NCBI RefSeq assembly: GCF_010548275.1
Contig: NZ_JAAGLT010000003.1
Coordinates: 310,001 to 374,000 of the forward strand
From: Streptomyces sp. SID12488
GTDB taxonomy: Bacteria > Actinomycetota > Actinomycetes > Streptomycetales > Streptomycetaceae
Length of the DNA stretch: 64,000 nucleotides
Reading direction: 5' to 3'
Shown: in pieces, positions 16,583-25,721 of the stretch
Numbering within the stretch: the first letter of the stretch is position 1
How the letters are laid out: the number at the start of each line of letters is the position of its first letter
Made by a program: the position numbers and the translations under genes
Notes under the pieces: generated by a model
The model's input: only the letters and a program-made list of their open reading frames with translations
What the model was told of the DNA's origin: nothing
Databases searched by the model: none

Positions 16583-19500
16583 TTGCGCACAGAAGTGAAA
16601 AGAGCATGCGCGGCAACCGTGGCCACGGCCGCGGCGGTTGCCCTCGCGGCGGGCATGACCGGCCCGGCGTCCGCGAAGGCAGACGCGAAGAGCGAGCAGC
16701 AGCGTATGACCAGCGCCGCGCAGAAGCTCAAGCCCGCGCACCGCATCACGCTGATCACCGGTGACCGTGTCGCCGTCGACGCGAAGGGCCGCGTCGTCGG
16801 TCTGGAGCGGGCGGCGGGCCGCGAGAAGATACCCGCCCAGATCCGCAAGGCCGACGGGCACACGTTCGTCGTCCCGGCCGACGCGGCCCGGCTGGTCTCG
16901 AGCGGCAAGCTCGACCAACGGCTGTTCGACGTAACGGAGTTGAACAAGGCGGCGACCCGCAGGTCCCAGCAGAAGGGACTGAAGGTCATCGTCGGCTACT
17001 CGGGGGCGGCGACCGCCACCAAGGCCGATGTCCGCGACGCGGGCACCCTCCGTCAGACGCTGAAGTCCCTGAACGCGGACGCCGTGCAGACGCCGCAGAA
17101 GGACACTCCCGAACTCTGGGACGCGGTGACCAACGGCGACAGGACCGCCGCCGGGATCGCGCACGTCTGGCTCGACGGCACCCGCAAGGCCAGCCTCGAC
17201 AAGTCCGTGCCGCAGATCGGCGCGCCGAAGGCCTGGGCGGCCGGCTTCGACGGCAAGGGTGTCAAGATCGCCGTCCTGGACACGGGTGTCGACGCCACCC
17301 ACCCGGACCTCAAGAACCAGGTGATCGCGGCCAAGAACTTCTCCACGGCCACGAGCAGCACCGACAAGTTCGGTCACGGCACGCACGTCGCGTCCATCGC
17401 GGCGGGCACCGGGGCCAAGTCGGGCGGCAAGTACAAGGGTGTCGCACCCGGCGCCAAGATCCTCAACGGCAAGGTCCTGGACGACACCGGTTCCGGTGAC
17501 GACTCGGGCATCATCGCCGGCATGGAGTGGGCGGCCGAGCAGGGCGCCCAGGTCGTCAACCTCAGCCTCGGCGGCCAGGACACCCCCGAGGTGGACCCGC
17601 TGGAGGCGACGGTCAACAAGCTGTCCGCCGAGAAGGGCATCCTCTTCGCGATCGCGGCGGGCAACTCCGGTCCGGAGACGGTCGGTTCGCCGGGCAGCGC
17701 CGACGCGGCGCTCACCGTCGGCGCGGTCGACGACAAGGACCTGCTGGCCGACTTCTCCAGCACCGGCCCGCGCGTCGGCGACGGCGCCATCAAGCCGGAC
17801 GTGACCGCGCCCGGCGTGGACATCACGGCCGCCTCCGCCAAGGGCAGCGTCATCGAGCAGGAGGTCGGCGAGAAGCCGGCCGGGTACCTCACCATCTCGG
17901 GCACGTCGATGGCGACGCCGCATGTGGCGGGCGCGGCGGCGATCCTCAAGCAGGAGCACCCGGACTGGACGTACGCCGAGATCAAGGGCGCGCTCACCGG
18001 CTCGGCGAAGGGCGGCAAGTACACGCCGTTCCAGCAGGGTTCGGGCCGGATCCAGGTCGACAAGGCCATCAAGCAGACCGTGATCGCCGACCCCGCGTCG
18101 GTGAGCTTCGGCACGCAGCAGTGGCCGCACACCGACGACACCCCGGCGACCAAGCCGCTGACGTACCGCAACCTCGGCAAGACCGACGTCACGCTGAAGC
18201 TGACGGCGACCGCGACCAACCCGAAGGGCCAGGCCGCTCCGGCCGGCTTCTTCAAGCTGGCCGCGACGACCCTGAAGGTCCCGGCGGGCGGCACCGCCTC
18301 GGTCGGCTACACCGTCAACACCAAGCTGGGCGGCACTCTCGACGGCGCGTACTCCTCGTACGTGACGGCGACGGCCGGCGCCCAGACCGTCCGTACGGGT
18401 GCGGCGGTCAACCGTGAGGTCGAGTCGTACGACGTCACGGTCAAGCACATCGACAAGGCGGGTCAGCCGACGGGCGAGTACAACACGGTCCTCTTCGGCT
18501 ACGCCGGCCTGGGCAACGGCCGCGGTTACCAGGTCCCGACGGCCACCACCGGCATCACGACCATGCGGCTGCCCAAGGGCACGTACCTCCTGGACGGCTG
18601 GATCGCGAAGGACTTCACCAAGCCCGACATGGGCGGCGAGGGCCTCGACTGGGTGGTCCAGCCGAAGCTGGCGGTCACCAAGAACACCTCGGTGACGATC
18701 GACGCCCGCACCACCAAGCCGGCGGACATCACGGTGCCGGACGCCGCCGCCAAGCCGCTCAGCGCGACGATCGACTACCTGTACGACGCGCCGGGCATCG
18801 GTATCGGCGTGATCCTCGACTCCTTCGCGAACCTGCGGATGGCTCACCTCGGCCCGGAGGTCACCGGCCTCTCCCAGACCTGGTTCGGCCAGTTCAGCAA
18901 GGGCGCGGGCGCGGAGTACGACGCGATCACCACCGCCAAGGTCAAGAAGATCCAGGGTGACAAGGTCCGCCACTTCAAGGCGAGCGAGTTCGCCACGGTG
19001 ACGAACCGGCTCGGTTCCGGATCGCCCAACAAGACCGGTGGGCTCGGCGTGATCGCCTTCCTGCCCGAGGACGTCGGTTTCGGCGCGCTCGTCGAGCAGG
19101 CCCTGCCGGCCACGCGGACGTTGTACGTGTCCACGGGTGAGAAGGTCGAGTGGTTCCTCGACTTCACCCAGTTCAAGGGCAAGGACGCACAGGGCTTCCC
19201 GGTCCCCGAGGCCTACTACACGCTCGGGAACTCGCAGAAGGTGACGCCGGGCGGCAAGTACACGCGCACCTTCAACACCGCGGTCTTCGGTCCTCGGCTG
19301 CTGTCGGACTACGGCGTCTTCCGTGACGGCAACAACATCTACGGCACCATCCCGCTGTTCGCCGACGGCGCGGGCAACCCCGGCTCGTCCGAATTCACGT
19401 CGGTGACGACGACGCTCTACCGCAACGGCCAGAAGGTCGGCACGAACGACGACCCGCTGTTCGGCGGGAAGGCGTTCACGGTGCCGGCGGGCGACGCCGC

Positions 19501-19915
19501 GTACAAGCTGACCACGTCGGTCAAGCGCAGCGTCAAGGTCGCCCAGGCGTCCACGCGGATCGACGCGAGCTGGACGTTCCGCTCCAAGAAGCCGGGGGTG
19601 GACGGGGCCCAGCTCCCGGTCTCCTCGGCCCGCTTCAACGCGGCCGTCGGCCTGGACAACAAGGTCGCGGCGGGCAAGAAGGCCACGTTCCCGGTCGTCG
19701 TCGAGGGCGCGGCGCGCGGCAGCAACCTGAAGTCGCTGTCGGTGTACGCGTCGTACGACTACGGCAAGACCTGGAAGAAGCTGACCGTGAAGAACGGGAA
19801 GATCACCGTCGTGAACCCGGCGAAGGGGGCGGCGATCTCCTTCCACGCGAAGATCAGCGACAAGAAGGGCAACAAGTCGACGATCTCGATCTACAACGCG
19901 TACTACGGCAAGTAA
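16583..19915 (+). CDS. Secreted S8 subtilisin-family peptidase, large
   Basis: About 1110 residues from TTG 16583, which lies just after CCAGGGGGAG; GTG at 16595 is an alternative. A signal peptide (VKRACAATVATAAAVALAAG) ends near ASA. A propeptide runs to about residue 200. The catalytic triad is D233 (AVLDTGVDATH), H265 (GHGTHVAS) and S442 (GTSMATPHVAG), with oxyanion N361 (AAGNSGPE). About 600 residues of beta-rich C-terminal domains follow, ending in a SLSVYASYDYGKTWKKL jelly-roll-like repeat. Such proteases are exported nutrient or morphology enzymes in Streptomyces. Confidence 0.93.
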   Translation: MRTEVKRACAATVATAAAVALAAGMTGPASAKADAKSEQQRMTSAAQKLKPAHRITLITGDRVAVDAKGRVVGLERAAGREKIPAQIRKADGHTFVVPADAARLVSSGKLDQRLFDVTELNKAATRRSQQKGLKVIVGYSGAATATKADVRDAGTLRQTLKSLNADAVQTPQKDTPELWDAVTNGDRTAAGIAHVWLDGTRKASLDKSVPQIGAPKAWAAGFDGKGVKIAVLDTGVDATHPDLKNQVIAAKNFSTATSSTDKFGHGTHVASIAAGTGAKSGGKYKGVAPGAKILNGKVLDDTGSGDDSGIIAGMEWAAEQGAQVVNLSLGGQDTPEVDPLEATVNKLSAEKGILFAIAAGNSGPETVGSPGSADAALTVGAVDDKDLLADFSSTGPRVGDGAIKPDVTAPGVDITAASAKGSVIEQEVGEKPAGYLTISGTSMATPHVAGAAAILKQEHPDWTYAEIKGALTGSAKGGKYTPFQQGSGRIQVDKAIKQTVIADPASVSFGTQQWPHTDDTPATKPLTYRNLGKTDVTLKLTATATNPKGQAAPAGFFKLAATTLKVPAGGTASVGYTVNTKLGGTLDGAYSSYVTATAGAQTVRTGAAVNREVESYDVTVKHIDKAGQPTGEYNTVLFGYAGLGNGRGYQVPTATTGITTMRLPKGTYLLDGWIAKDFTKPDMGGEGLDWVVQPKLAVTKNTSVTIDARTTKPADITVPDAAAKPLSATIDYLYDAPGIGIGVILDSFANLRMAHLGPEVTGLSQTWFGQFSKGAGAEYDAITTAKVKKIQGDKVRHFKASEFATVTNRLGSGSPNKTGGLGVIAFLPEDVGFGALVEQALPATRTLYVSTGEKVEWFLDFTQFKGKDAQGFPVPEAYYTLGNSQKVTPGGKYTRTFNTAVFGPRLLSDYGVFRDGNNIYGTIPLFADGAGNPGSSEFTSVTTTLYRNGQKVGTNDDPLFGGKAFTVPAGDAAYKLTTSVKRSVKVAQASTRIDASWTFRSKKPGVDGAQLPVSSARFNAAVGLDNKVAAGKKATFPVVVEGAARGSNLKSLSVYASYDYGKTWKKLTVKNGKITVVNPAKGAAISFHAKISDKKGNKSTISIYNAYYGK

Positions 19916-19924
19916 GTCGCCTTT

Positions 19925-19996
19925 GACGCAGGCGTCGACGTAGGTGTCGAGGCGGGCGTTGATGCAGGTGTCCACGTAGGTGTCTACGTAGGTGTC
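19925..19996. repeat. Six tandem 12-bp repeats
   Basis: Six consecutive 12-base units with consensus GACGTAGGTGTC start nine bases after the subtilisin stop codon and end four bases before an 18-bp-stem terminator. Units two, five and six differ only in their first base, so expansion was recent; units one, three and four carry several changes. Confidence 0.85.
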
Positions 19997-19999
19997 GGC

Positions 20000-20039
20000 G
20001 GACGGCCGGTCGGGGGGAACTCCCCCCGACCGGCCGTCC
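20000..20039. terminator. Bidirectional terminator, 18-bp perfect stem
   Basis: GGACGGCCGGTCGGGGGG pairs perfectly with CCCCCCGACCGGCCGTCC around the loop AACT. It separates the convergent subtilisin and XRE regulator genes. Confidence 0.9.
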
Positions 20040-20054
20040 GTGCGTTTCAGCCCT

Positions 20055-21020
20055 TCAGGTGCCCGCACCCGCTCTCGTCGCGTCCCGCCCCCAACTGGCG
20101 AGCAGGCGCAAGGCCTCCGCCGACGGTGACCCCGGTTCCGCGTGGTAGACGAGCAGCGTCTGGTCGCTGTCGTCCGGGAGTCTGAACGACTCGAAGTTCA
20201 GGGTCAGTTCGCCCACCAGGGGATGCCGGAACCGCTTCACCCCGTAGCTCTTCTCCTTGACGTCGTGGGTCGCCCACAGCCGCCGGAACTCCTCGCTCTT
20301 CACCGACAGCTCACCCACCAGCGCGGCCAGCCTCGGGTCCTCCGGATAGCAGCCGGCGTCCATCCGCAGATGGCAGACGATGTCGATCGCCTTCTGCTCC
20401 CAGTCCATGAACAGGTCGTGGTACTCCGGCCGCAGGAACACCAGCCGCGCCCAGTTCAGGTCCTGCGGAGGCAGCTCGGCCCAGTCCCCGAAGAGGGACG
20501 CGGTCATCGCGTTCCACGCGAGGATGTCCGTACGCCGCCCGGCGATGTACGCCGGTACGCCGTCCATCGTGTCGAGCAGCTGCCGCAGCGTCCCGCGTAC
20601 GACCTGTGCCCGCACCGACGGCTTCTTCTTGTGCTGCTTCGGCTTGGCGAGGTGGGTGAGGTGGGCGTGCTCCGCGCCCGTCAGCCGCAGGGCGCGGGAG
20701 ATGGCGTCGAGGACCTCGGCGGAGACGTTCTGCCCGTTCCCCTGTTCGAGCCGCGTGTAGTAGGCGACGGACACCCCGGCGAGCTGGGCCAGCTCCTCGC
20801 GGCGCAGCCCGGGCACCCGGCGGTGCCGCCCGAAGTCCGGCAGCCCCACGTCCTCCGGCTTGAGCCGGGCCCGCCGGGTGCGCAGGAACTCGCTGAGCTC
20901 GGCACGCCGGTCCAGGGCAGCACCGGCCCCAGCGCCGGCCCCGGTGTTCAGCCCGTTCCCGGAGGTGTGCGCCGAATACGCTGACTCGGGAGACTCGGGA
21001 TGTTCGTCCATACGGTCCAT
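20055..21020 (-). CDS. XRE-family regulator with MmyB-like ligand domain
   Basis: About 321 residues from ATG 21020; ATG 21011 is also possible. An N-terminal disordered tail leads to a helix-turn-helix (about residues 40-100) with [22 protein letters not shown]. An MmyB-like domain follows, containing [29 protein letters not shown] and a tail [22 protein letters not shown]. MmyB-like domains are thought to bind fatty-acid-like ligands. It is divergent from the alcohol dehydrogenase and likely controls it; three GTACG motifs lie in the 160-base spacer. Confidence 0.9.
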   Translation of the reverse strand: MDRMDEHPESPESAYSAHTSGNGLNTGAGAGAGAALDRRAELSEFLRTRRARLKPEDVGLPDFGRHRRVPGLRREELAQLAGVSVAYYTRLEQGNGQNVSAEVLDAISRALRLTGAEHAHLTHLAKPKQHKKKPSVRAQVVRGTLRQLLDTMDGVPAYIAGRRTDILAWNAMTASLFGDWAELPPQDLNWARLVFLRPEYHDLFMDWEQKAIDIVCHLRMDAGCYPEDPRLAALVGELSVKSEEFRRLWATHDVKEKSYGVKRFRHPLVGELTLNFESFRLPDDSDQTLLVYHAEPGSPSAEALRLLASWGRDATRAGAGT

Positions 21021-21182
21021 TATTCCCGGTCGTACGAACACGAGCCTGACCCCGCCAGTGGTACGACCGCTGGACGTACGCAGAAGCGTGGACTGGGTGA
21101 ATGCGAGAACCTTGGGCAGACTGAATGTCGCACCCGGTCAGAAGGCGGCCGGGCGCGAATCCCCCCGAGGAGAACTCCCGGC

Positions 21183-22226
21183 ATGACCACTGTCGCTGCA
21201 TACGCCGCCCCGTCCGCCAAGGCTCCCCTGGAGCGCACCACCATCGAGCGTCGCGACGTCCGCGAGTTCGATGTCCTGATCGACATCAAGTTCGCCGGTA
21301 TCTGTCACTCCGACATCCACCAGGCCCGCGAGGGCTGGGGCGAGGCCATCTTCCCGATGGTTCCCGGCCACGAGATCGCCGGTGTGGTCGAGGCCGTCGG
21401 TTCCGGTGTCACCAAGTTCGCGGTCGGCGACCACGTGGGCGTCGGCTGCATGGTCGACTCGTGCCGCGAGTGCGACAACTGCAAGGCCGACCTGGAGCAG
21501 TACTGCACCGGCGGCGGCATGACCGGCACGTACAACGCTCTCGACAAGAACGGTGAGCCGACCTACGGCGGCTACTCCCAGAAGATCGTCGTGGACGAGA
21601 ACTACACGGTCCGCATCCCCGACGGCCTGGCCCTCGACGTGGCCGCGCCGCTGCTCTGCGCCGGCATCACCACGTACTCCCCGCTGAAGCACTGGAACGC
21701 CGGCCCCGGCAAGAAGGTCGCGATCCTCGGCATGGGCGGCCTCGGCCACATGGGCGTCAAGATCGCGCACGCGCTCGGCGCCGAGGTCACCGTCCTCTCG
21801 CAGTCCCTCCGCAAGAAGGAGGACGGCCTGAAGCTGGGCGCGGCGCACTACTACGCCACCAGCGACGAGGCCACCTTCAAGGAGCTGCGCGGCACCTTCG
21901 ACATCATCCTGTCCACGGTCTCGGCCCCGCTGAACCTGGACACCTACCTGTCGCTCCTCAAGACGGACGGCGCGTTCGTGAACGTCGGCGCCCCCGAGGA
22001 GCCCGTCGCGCTGAACCTCTTCTCGGTGATCGCCGGCCGCAAGACCCTCGCCGGCTCCGGCATCGGCGGCATCCAGGAGACCCAGGAGATGCTGGACTTC
22101 TGCGCCGAGCACGGCCTGGGCTCCGAGATCGAGCTGATCAGCGCGTCCGAGATCAACGAGGCGTACGAGCGGGTCCTGGCGAGCGATGTGCGGTACCGCT
22201 TCGTGATCGACGCGGCGACGATCTAG
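21183..22226 (+). CDS. Zinc-dependent NAD(P) alcohol dehydrogenase (YahK/CAD type)
   Basis: 347 residues from ATG 21183 after CGAGGAGA. Catalytic zinc ligands appear in GICHSDIH and PGHEIAG; structural zinc cysteines lie in [18 protein letters not shown]. The cofactor motif is GMGGLGHMG. The [17 protein letters not shown] block is typical of the broad-range aldehyde reductase / cinnamyl alcohol dehydrogenase group, normally NADPH-dependent. Divergent from the MmyB-type regulator, which probably responds to a related aldehyde or lipid. Confidence 0.93.
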   Translation: MTTVAAYAAPSAKAPLERTTIERRDVREFDVLIDIKFAGICHSDIHQAREGWGEAIFPMVPGHEIAGVVEAVGSGVTKFAVGDHVGVGCMVDSCRECDNCKADLEQYCTGGGMTGTYNALDKNGEPTYGGYSQKIVVDENYTVRIPDGLALDVAAPLLCAGITTYSPLKHWNAGPGKKVAILGMGGLGHMGVKIAHALGAEVTVLSQSLRKKEDGLKLGAAHYYATSDEATFKELRGTFDIILSTVSAPLNLDTYLSLLKTDGAFVNVGAPEEPVALNLFSVIAGRKTLAGSGIGGIQETQEMLDFCAEHGLGSEIELISASEINEAYERVLASDVRYRFVIDAATI

Positions 22227-22235
22227 CGCCGTCGG

Positions 22236-22344
22236 GGGGCGCGTATTCGGCCGCGGGTCCGTCGTGGCTGGTCGAGCCCACGCGGCGGAGCCGCATGTCG
22301 ACACAGCCCCGCGCCCCTGGAGGACGGGGCTGCGCCCCTGTCCC
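22236..22344. repeat. Streptomyces dispersed intergenic repeat
   Basis: Contains GTGGCTGGTCGAGCCCACGC, GGCGGAGCCGCATGTCGACA and a CAGCCCCGCGCCCCTGGAGG/ACGGGGCTG hairpin (GCCCCG 22306-22311 with CGGGGC 22325-22330). This family recurs between genes in many Streptomyces. It separates convergent genes and probably terminates both. Confidence 0.7.
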
Positions 22345-23433
22345 CTAGGCGTGATCCAGGCGACGGTTTCCAGGGGCGGCCAGGAGCCACAGCAAGTACG
22401 GGCCGCCCACCAACGCCGTGAGTGCCCCCACTGGGATTTCCAGTGGGGGCAGCAGCGTGCGGGCCACCAGATCGGCCCCCACCAGCACCACCGCCCCCGT
22501 CAACGCCGATCCCAGCAGAGGCAGTTGAGGCGTACGGGTGAGCCGCCTCGCCAGTTGTGGCGCGGTGAGCGCGACGAACCCGATCGGTCCGGCGGCGCCG
22601 GTCGCGGTGGCGGCGAGGACGACCCCGAGGACGGTCAGCCCGAGCTGTGTCCGCCGCACCCGCACCCCGAGCGCGGCGGCGGTGTCGGCGTCGAGCCCGA
22701 GCGGTCGCAGAGCCCGGCTCGCCCACACCAACGCCGGCAGACACAGCAGCAGTACGACGGCCAGCGGCCCCGCCTGCTCCCACCCCCGCCCGTTGAGACT
22801 CCCCGTGAGCCACAGCTTGACCTGCTCGGCGGCCTCCAGCTCACTGTCGGTGAGGTACAGCTGGACCACAGCGGAGAGCGCGACGCCGATCCCCACCCCC
22901 GTGAGCACGAACCGGCTCGCCTGCATCCCACGCCGCCACGCGAGCACGTACACCAGCGCGGCAGCCGAGATCCCGCCCGCGACGGACACGGCGGGCATGG
23001 CACCCGGGGAGGCCACCACCCCGGTGGCGAGCGCCAGCACGGTCGCGGCGGCGGCGCCGTGCCCGACGCCGATGACGTCCGGGCTGGCCAGCGGATTGCG
23101 CGTCACGCTCTGCACGAGCGCCCCGGCGAGCCCGAGGGCGGCCCCGACGAGCACCCCGAGCACGATCCGCGGCACCCGCAGTTCGTTGACGACGAGGTCG
23201 TACGCCCCGCCCCCGCGCCGCACGGTCGCCCACACCTCCCCGGGCGGGACGTACGTCTGTCCGACGCACGCGGACACCGCCATCACCAGGGCGAGCAGCG
23301 CGAGGAGCAGGACGGCGACGATGCCTGACCGCCGGTGCAGTAGAAGGGAGAGGCGGGGCCGGGGCCGCAGCACGACGACCCCGCGAGGAAGGGAACCGCC
23401 CCGGGTGTCCCGGCGTACCGGAGTTCCGCTCAC
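22345..23433 (-). CDS. FecCD-family siderophore ABC permease (second)
   Basis: 362 residues with about nine to ten hydrophobic helices. Family blocks: LRVPRIVLGVLVGAALGLAG, QSVTRNPLASPDVIGVGHGA and the cytoplasmic ATPase-contact region GPIGFVALTAPQLARRLT. Imports ferric siderophores. Its GTG start (23433-23431) overlaps the TGA of the preceding permease gene, so the two are translationally coupled. Confidence 0.93.
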   Translation of the reverse strand: MSGTPVRRDTRGGSLPRGVVVLRPRPRLSLLLHRRSGIVAVLLLALLALVMAVSACVGQTYVPPGEVWATVRRGGGAYDLVVNELRVPRIVLGVLVGAALGLAGALVQSVTRNPLASPDVIGVGHGAAAATVLALATGVVASPGAMPAVSVAGGISAAALVYVLAWRRGMQASRFVLTGVGIGVALSAVVQLYLTDSELEAAEQVKLWLTGSLNGRGWEQAGPLAVVLLLCLPALVWASRALRPLGLDADTAAALGVRVRRTQLGLTVLGVVLAATATGAAGPIGFVALTAPQLARRLTRTPQLPLLGSALTGAVVLVGADLVARTLLPPLEIPVGALTALVGGPYLLWLLAAPGNRRLDHA

Positions 23434-24476
23434 GTACTCGCCACCTTCCGCCGTACGAGCACCACCAGCACCGGCACGCCCACCAGCGCCGTCATGACAC
23501 CGGCGGGGACCTCGGCCGGAGCCCGTACGACCCGTCCGGCCACGTCGGCGGCCAGCAGGAGCGCGGCGCCGAGCAGGGCCGACAGCGGGAGGACGAGGCG
23601 ATGGCCACCGCGGACGAGGCGTCGGGCCAGGTGGGGCACTGCTAGGCCGATGAACGCGATCGGCCCGGCGGCGGCGACCGCGGCGGCCGTCAGCAGGGTG
23701 GCGCCGAGCGCCGCAGTCCCCCGTACGGCATGCACCCGGTGCCCGAGCGCACGGGCCGTGTCGTCGCCCAGCGCGAGGGCGTCGAGACCACGGGCGCAGC
23801 CCAGCACGAGCAGCGCCCCGCAGAGCAGGAACGGCAGCATGCGCCCCACGGTGTCGGCGTCCCGCCCGCTGAGCGCGCCCACCTGCCAGAAGCGGAACTG
23901 GTCGAGCGTGGCGGAGGAGGAGGTGAGGACGACGGTGGTGGCACCGGCGGTCATCGCGGACAGGGCGGTACCCGCCAGCGCGAGCTTCACGGGCGAGGCG
24001 CCGCCACGGCCGCGCGCCGCGATGGCGTACACGAGACAGGCGGCGGCCACGGCCCCGGCGAACGCGTACCAGACGTACCCGCCGAAGCCGTTCGCGAGCC
24101 CGAGCGCGATGGCGATCACGACACCGGCCGCCGCGCCCTGACTGAGCCCGAGGATCCCCGGGTCGGCGAGCGGATTCCTAGTGACGGCCTGCAACGCGGC
24201 CCCGGCGAGCCCGAGGGCGGCCCCGGCGGTGAGCCCGATCTCGGTCCGGGGCACCCGCAGCGAACGTACGACCAGCGCGTCCGGGGTGCTCCCGCCGTGC
24301 AGCAGCGCGTCGAGAACGGCGCCCGGCGGCACAGGGCGGGTGCCGACGGCGAGGCTGAGCAGAGCGACGCCGACCACGGCCAGGAGGGCGAGGAGGGCGA
24401 TGGCGGTGGAGGCCGCGGTACGTGCGGTCCGCGAGGTACGTGCGGTACCCGCTGTACCCGCTGTACGGGCGGTCAC
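23430..24476 (-). CDS. FecCD-family siderophore ABC permease (first)
   Basis: 348 residues from GTG 24476, which overlaps the stop of the binding-protein gene in a GTGA. After a Thr/Arg-rich start, helices begin at about residue 20. Family blocks: LRVPRTEIGLTAGAALGLAG, QAVTRNPLADPGILGLSQGA, GPIAFIGLAVPHLARRLV. With its neighbour it would form a heterodimeric channel. No ATPase gene is nearby, so it must borrow one encoded elsewhere. Confidence 0.93.
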   Translation of the reverse strand: MTARTAGTAGTARTSRTARTAASTAIALLALLAVVGVALLSLAVGTRPVPPGAVLDALLHGGSTPDALVVRSLRVPRTEIGLTAGAALGLAGAALQAVTRNPLADPGILGLSQGAAAGVVIAIALGLANGFGGYVWYAFAGAVAAACLVYAIAARGRGGASPVKLALAGTALSAMTAGATTVVLTSSSATLDQFRFWQVGALSGRDADTVGRMLPFLLCGALLVLGCARGLDALALGDDTARALGHRVHAVRGTAALGATLLTAAAVAAAGPIAFIGLAVPHLARRLVRGGHRLVLPLSALLGAALLLAADVAGRVVRAPAEVPAGVMTALVGVPVLVVLVRRKVAST

Positions 24477-25537
24477 TTGCCGAGGTGCTCGGCGAGCTGC
24501 CGTACGACGAGACGGGCGGCGGTCGGGCCGGCGTTGAGGTACCAGGGGTCGTCGTCGACCTTGACGGCGTGCCCGGCGGTGACGGCCTTCATGGACTTCC
24601 AGAGCGGCCCGGCGACGACACTCGCCGCGTCGGTCTTGTCGGCGTCGCCCTGCACGGAGTAGAAGATCCAGTCGGCGTCGGCGGTGTCGATGCTCTCGGC
24701 CCCGATGTCCTCCGAAATGGCCCTGAACTGCTGGGACTTGGGCCGCCCGAGGCCCATGTCCACGGCGATGGACCCGGTGAAGGAGGAGACTCCGAACATA
24801 CGGGTGCGGTCGGGAGTGAAGCGGATCATGGAGACGGTGGTGGAGCCGAGTCCGCCGCCCTGCTTGCCGGCGCCGGCGGCGGTGCCTGCGATGTCGTCGA
24901 CGAGCTTCTGGGCTTCCTCCCCCTTGCCCACCGCGTCCCCGACGAGCAGCAGGTCCCGCTTCCAGTTGATGCCGTTGCCGGCGGTGACGACGGTCGGGGC
25001 GATCTTGGAGAGCTTCGGGTAGAGGTCGGCGAGCGAGTCGTTGGCGAGGATGAGATCGGGCTTGGCGGCGGCGAGGGTCTCCAGGTTCGGTGCCTGGCGG
25101 GTCCCCGCGTCGGTCATGGCGGCGAGCTTCGCCTTGTACTGCGGGAAGGCGTCGGCGAGATAGTCGGGGACGAGCCCGGCGTTGCCGGCACGGGTGGTGG
25201 CGGCGGGGACGAGCCCGAGGGAGAGCAGGTCGTCGAGCTGCCCGGTGCTGAGGACGGCGACACGGGTGGGCGCGGCCTTGAGAGCGGTGGAGCCCTTGAA
25301 GTGCGTGACGGTACGGGGGAATTCGCCGTCCGTGTCGACATCGGAACCCATCCCGGCGGCGAGGGCGGAGGGAGCGGCGGAGGGTCCGTCGTCGGAGCCC
25401 TCGGAGGCCCCGATGACGGGGTTGCGGGCGTCGGCACCGACCGCCTTGGCATCGTTGTCGGAGGCCGACGAGCAGCTGGTCAGCAGCCCTCCGGCGAGGA
25501 TCGCGACCACGAGGGGCTGCCACTTCGACGTACGCAC
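24473..25537 (-). CDS. Ferri-siderophore-binding lipoprotein
   Basis: About 354 residues from GTG 25537, chosen because GCGGAG lies eight bases upstream; the frame is open to 25570. Signal peptide with lipobox LLTSC near residue 21. A class III periplasmic-binding-protein fold is indicated by TRVAVLSTGQLDDLLSLGL, KPDLILANDSLADLYPKLSK, and the C-terminal DDDPWYLNAGPTAARLVVRQ. It captures ferric siderophore at the membrane and feeds the two downstream permeases. An unusual 60-residue Ser/Asp-rich linker follows the lipid Cys. An iron-repressor box lies upstream. Confidence 0.92.
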   Translation of the reverse strand: MRTSKWQPLVVAILAGGLLTSCSSASDNDAKAVGADARNPVIGASEGSDDGPSAAPSALAAGMGSDVDTDGEFPRTVTHFKGSTALKAAPTRVAVLSTGQLDDLLSLGLVPAATTRAGNAGLVPDYLADAFPQYKAKLAAMTDAGTRQAPNLETLAAAKPDLILANDSLADLYPKLSKIAPTVVTAGNGINWKRDLLLVGDAVGKGEEAQKLVDDIAGTAAGAGKQGGGLGSTTVSMIRFTPDRTRMFGVSSFTGSIAVDMGLGRPKSQQFRAISEDIGAESIDTADADWIFYSVQGDADKTDAASVVAGPLWKSMKAVTAGHAVKVDDDPWYLNAGPTAARLVVRQLAEHLGK

Positions 25538-25581
25538 TTTGTTCACTCCGCTGCTTTGCTTTTCCGCCACTCCGGCATTGC

Positions 25582-25600
25582 TAAGGCAAGGCTTACCTTA
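25582..25600 (-). promoter_or_regulatory. DmdR/IdeR iron box
   Basis: On the minus strand TAAGGTAAGCCTTGCCTTA is a 19-bp imperfect palindrome fitting the actinobacterial iron-repressor consensus TTAGGTTAGGCTAACCTAA. It lies about 45 bases before the binding-lipoprotein start, so the importer should be repressed when iron is replete. Confidence 0.85.
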
Positions 25601-25721
25601 ACTTTGCTTCCTGCGTGGTGCGGACCGGGGTCGTGATGTGGAGGTCTGACGTGGGGGTGTCACGTGGGGGTGTGACGCGGAGGTCTGACGTGTGTGTGGG
25701 GCTCGAGTGAGCCTTTGGCCA

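Noticed and set aside
16559..20068. 1169-codon open frame opposite the subtilisin gene
   Set aside because: The subtilisin has full catalytic motifs and a signal peptide; the antisense product is low-complexity.
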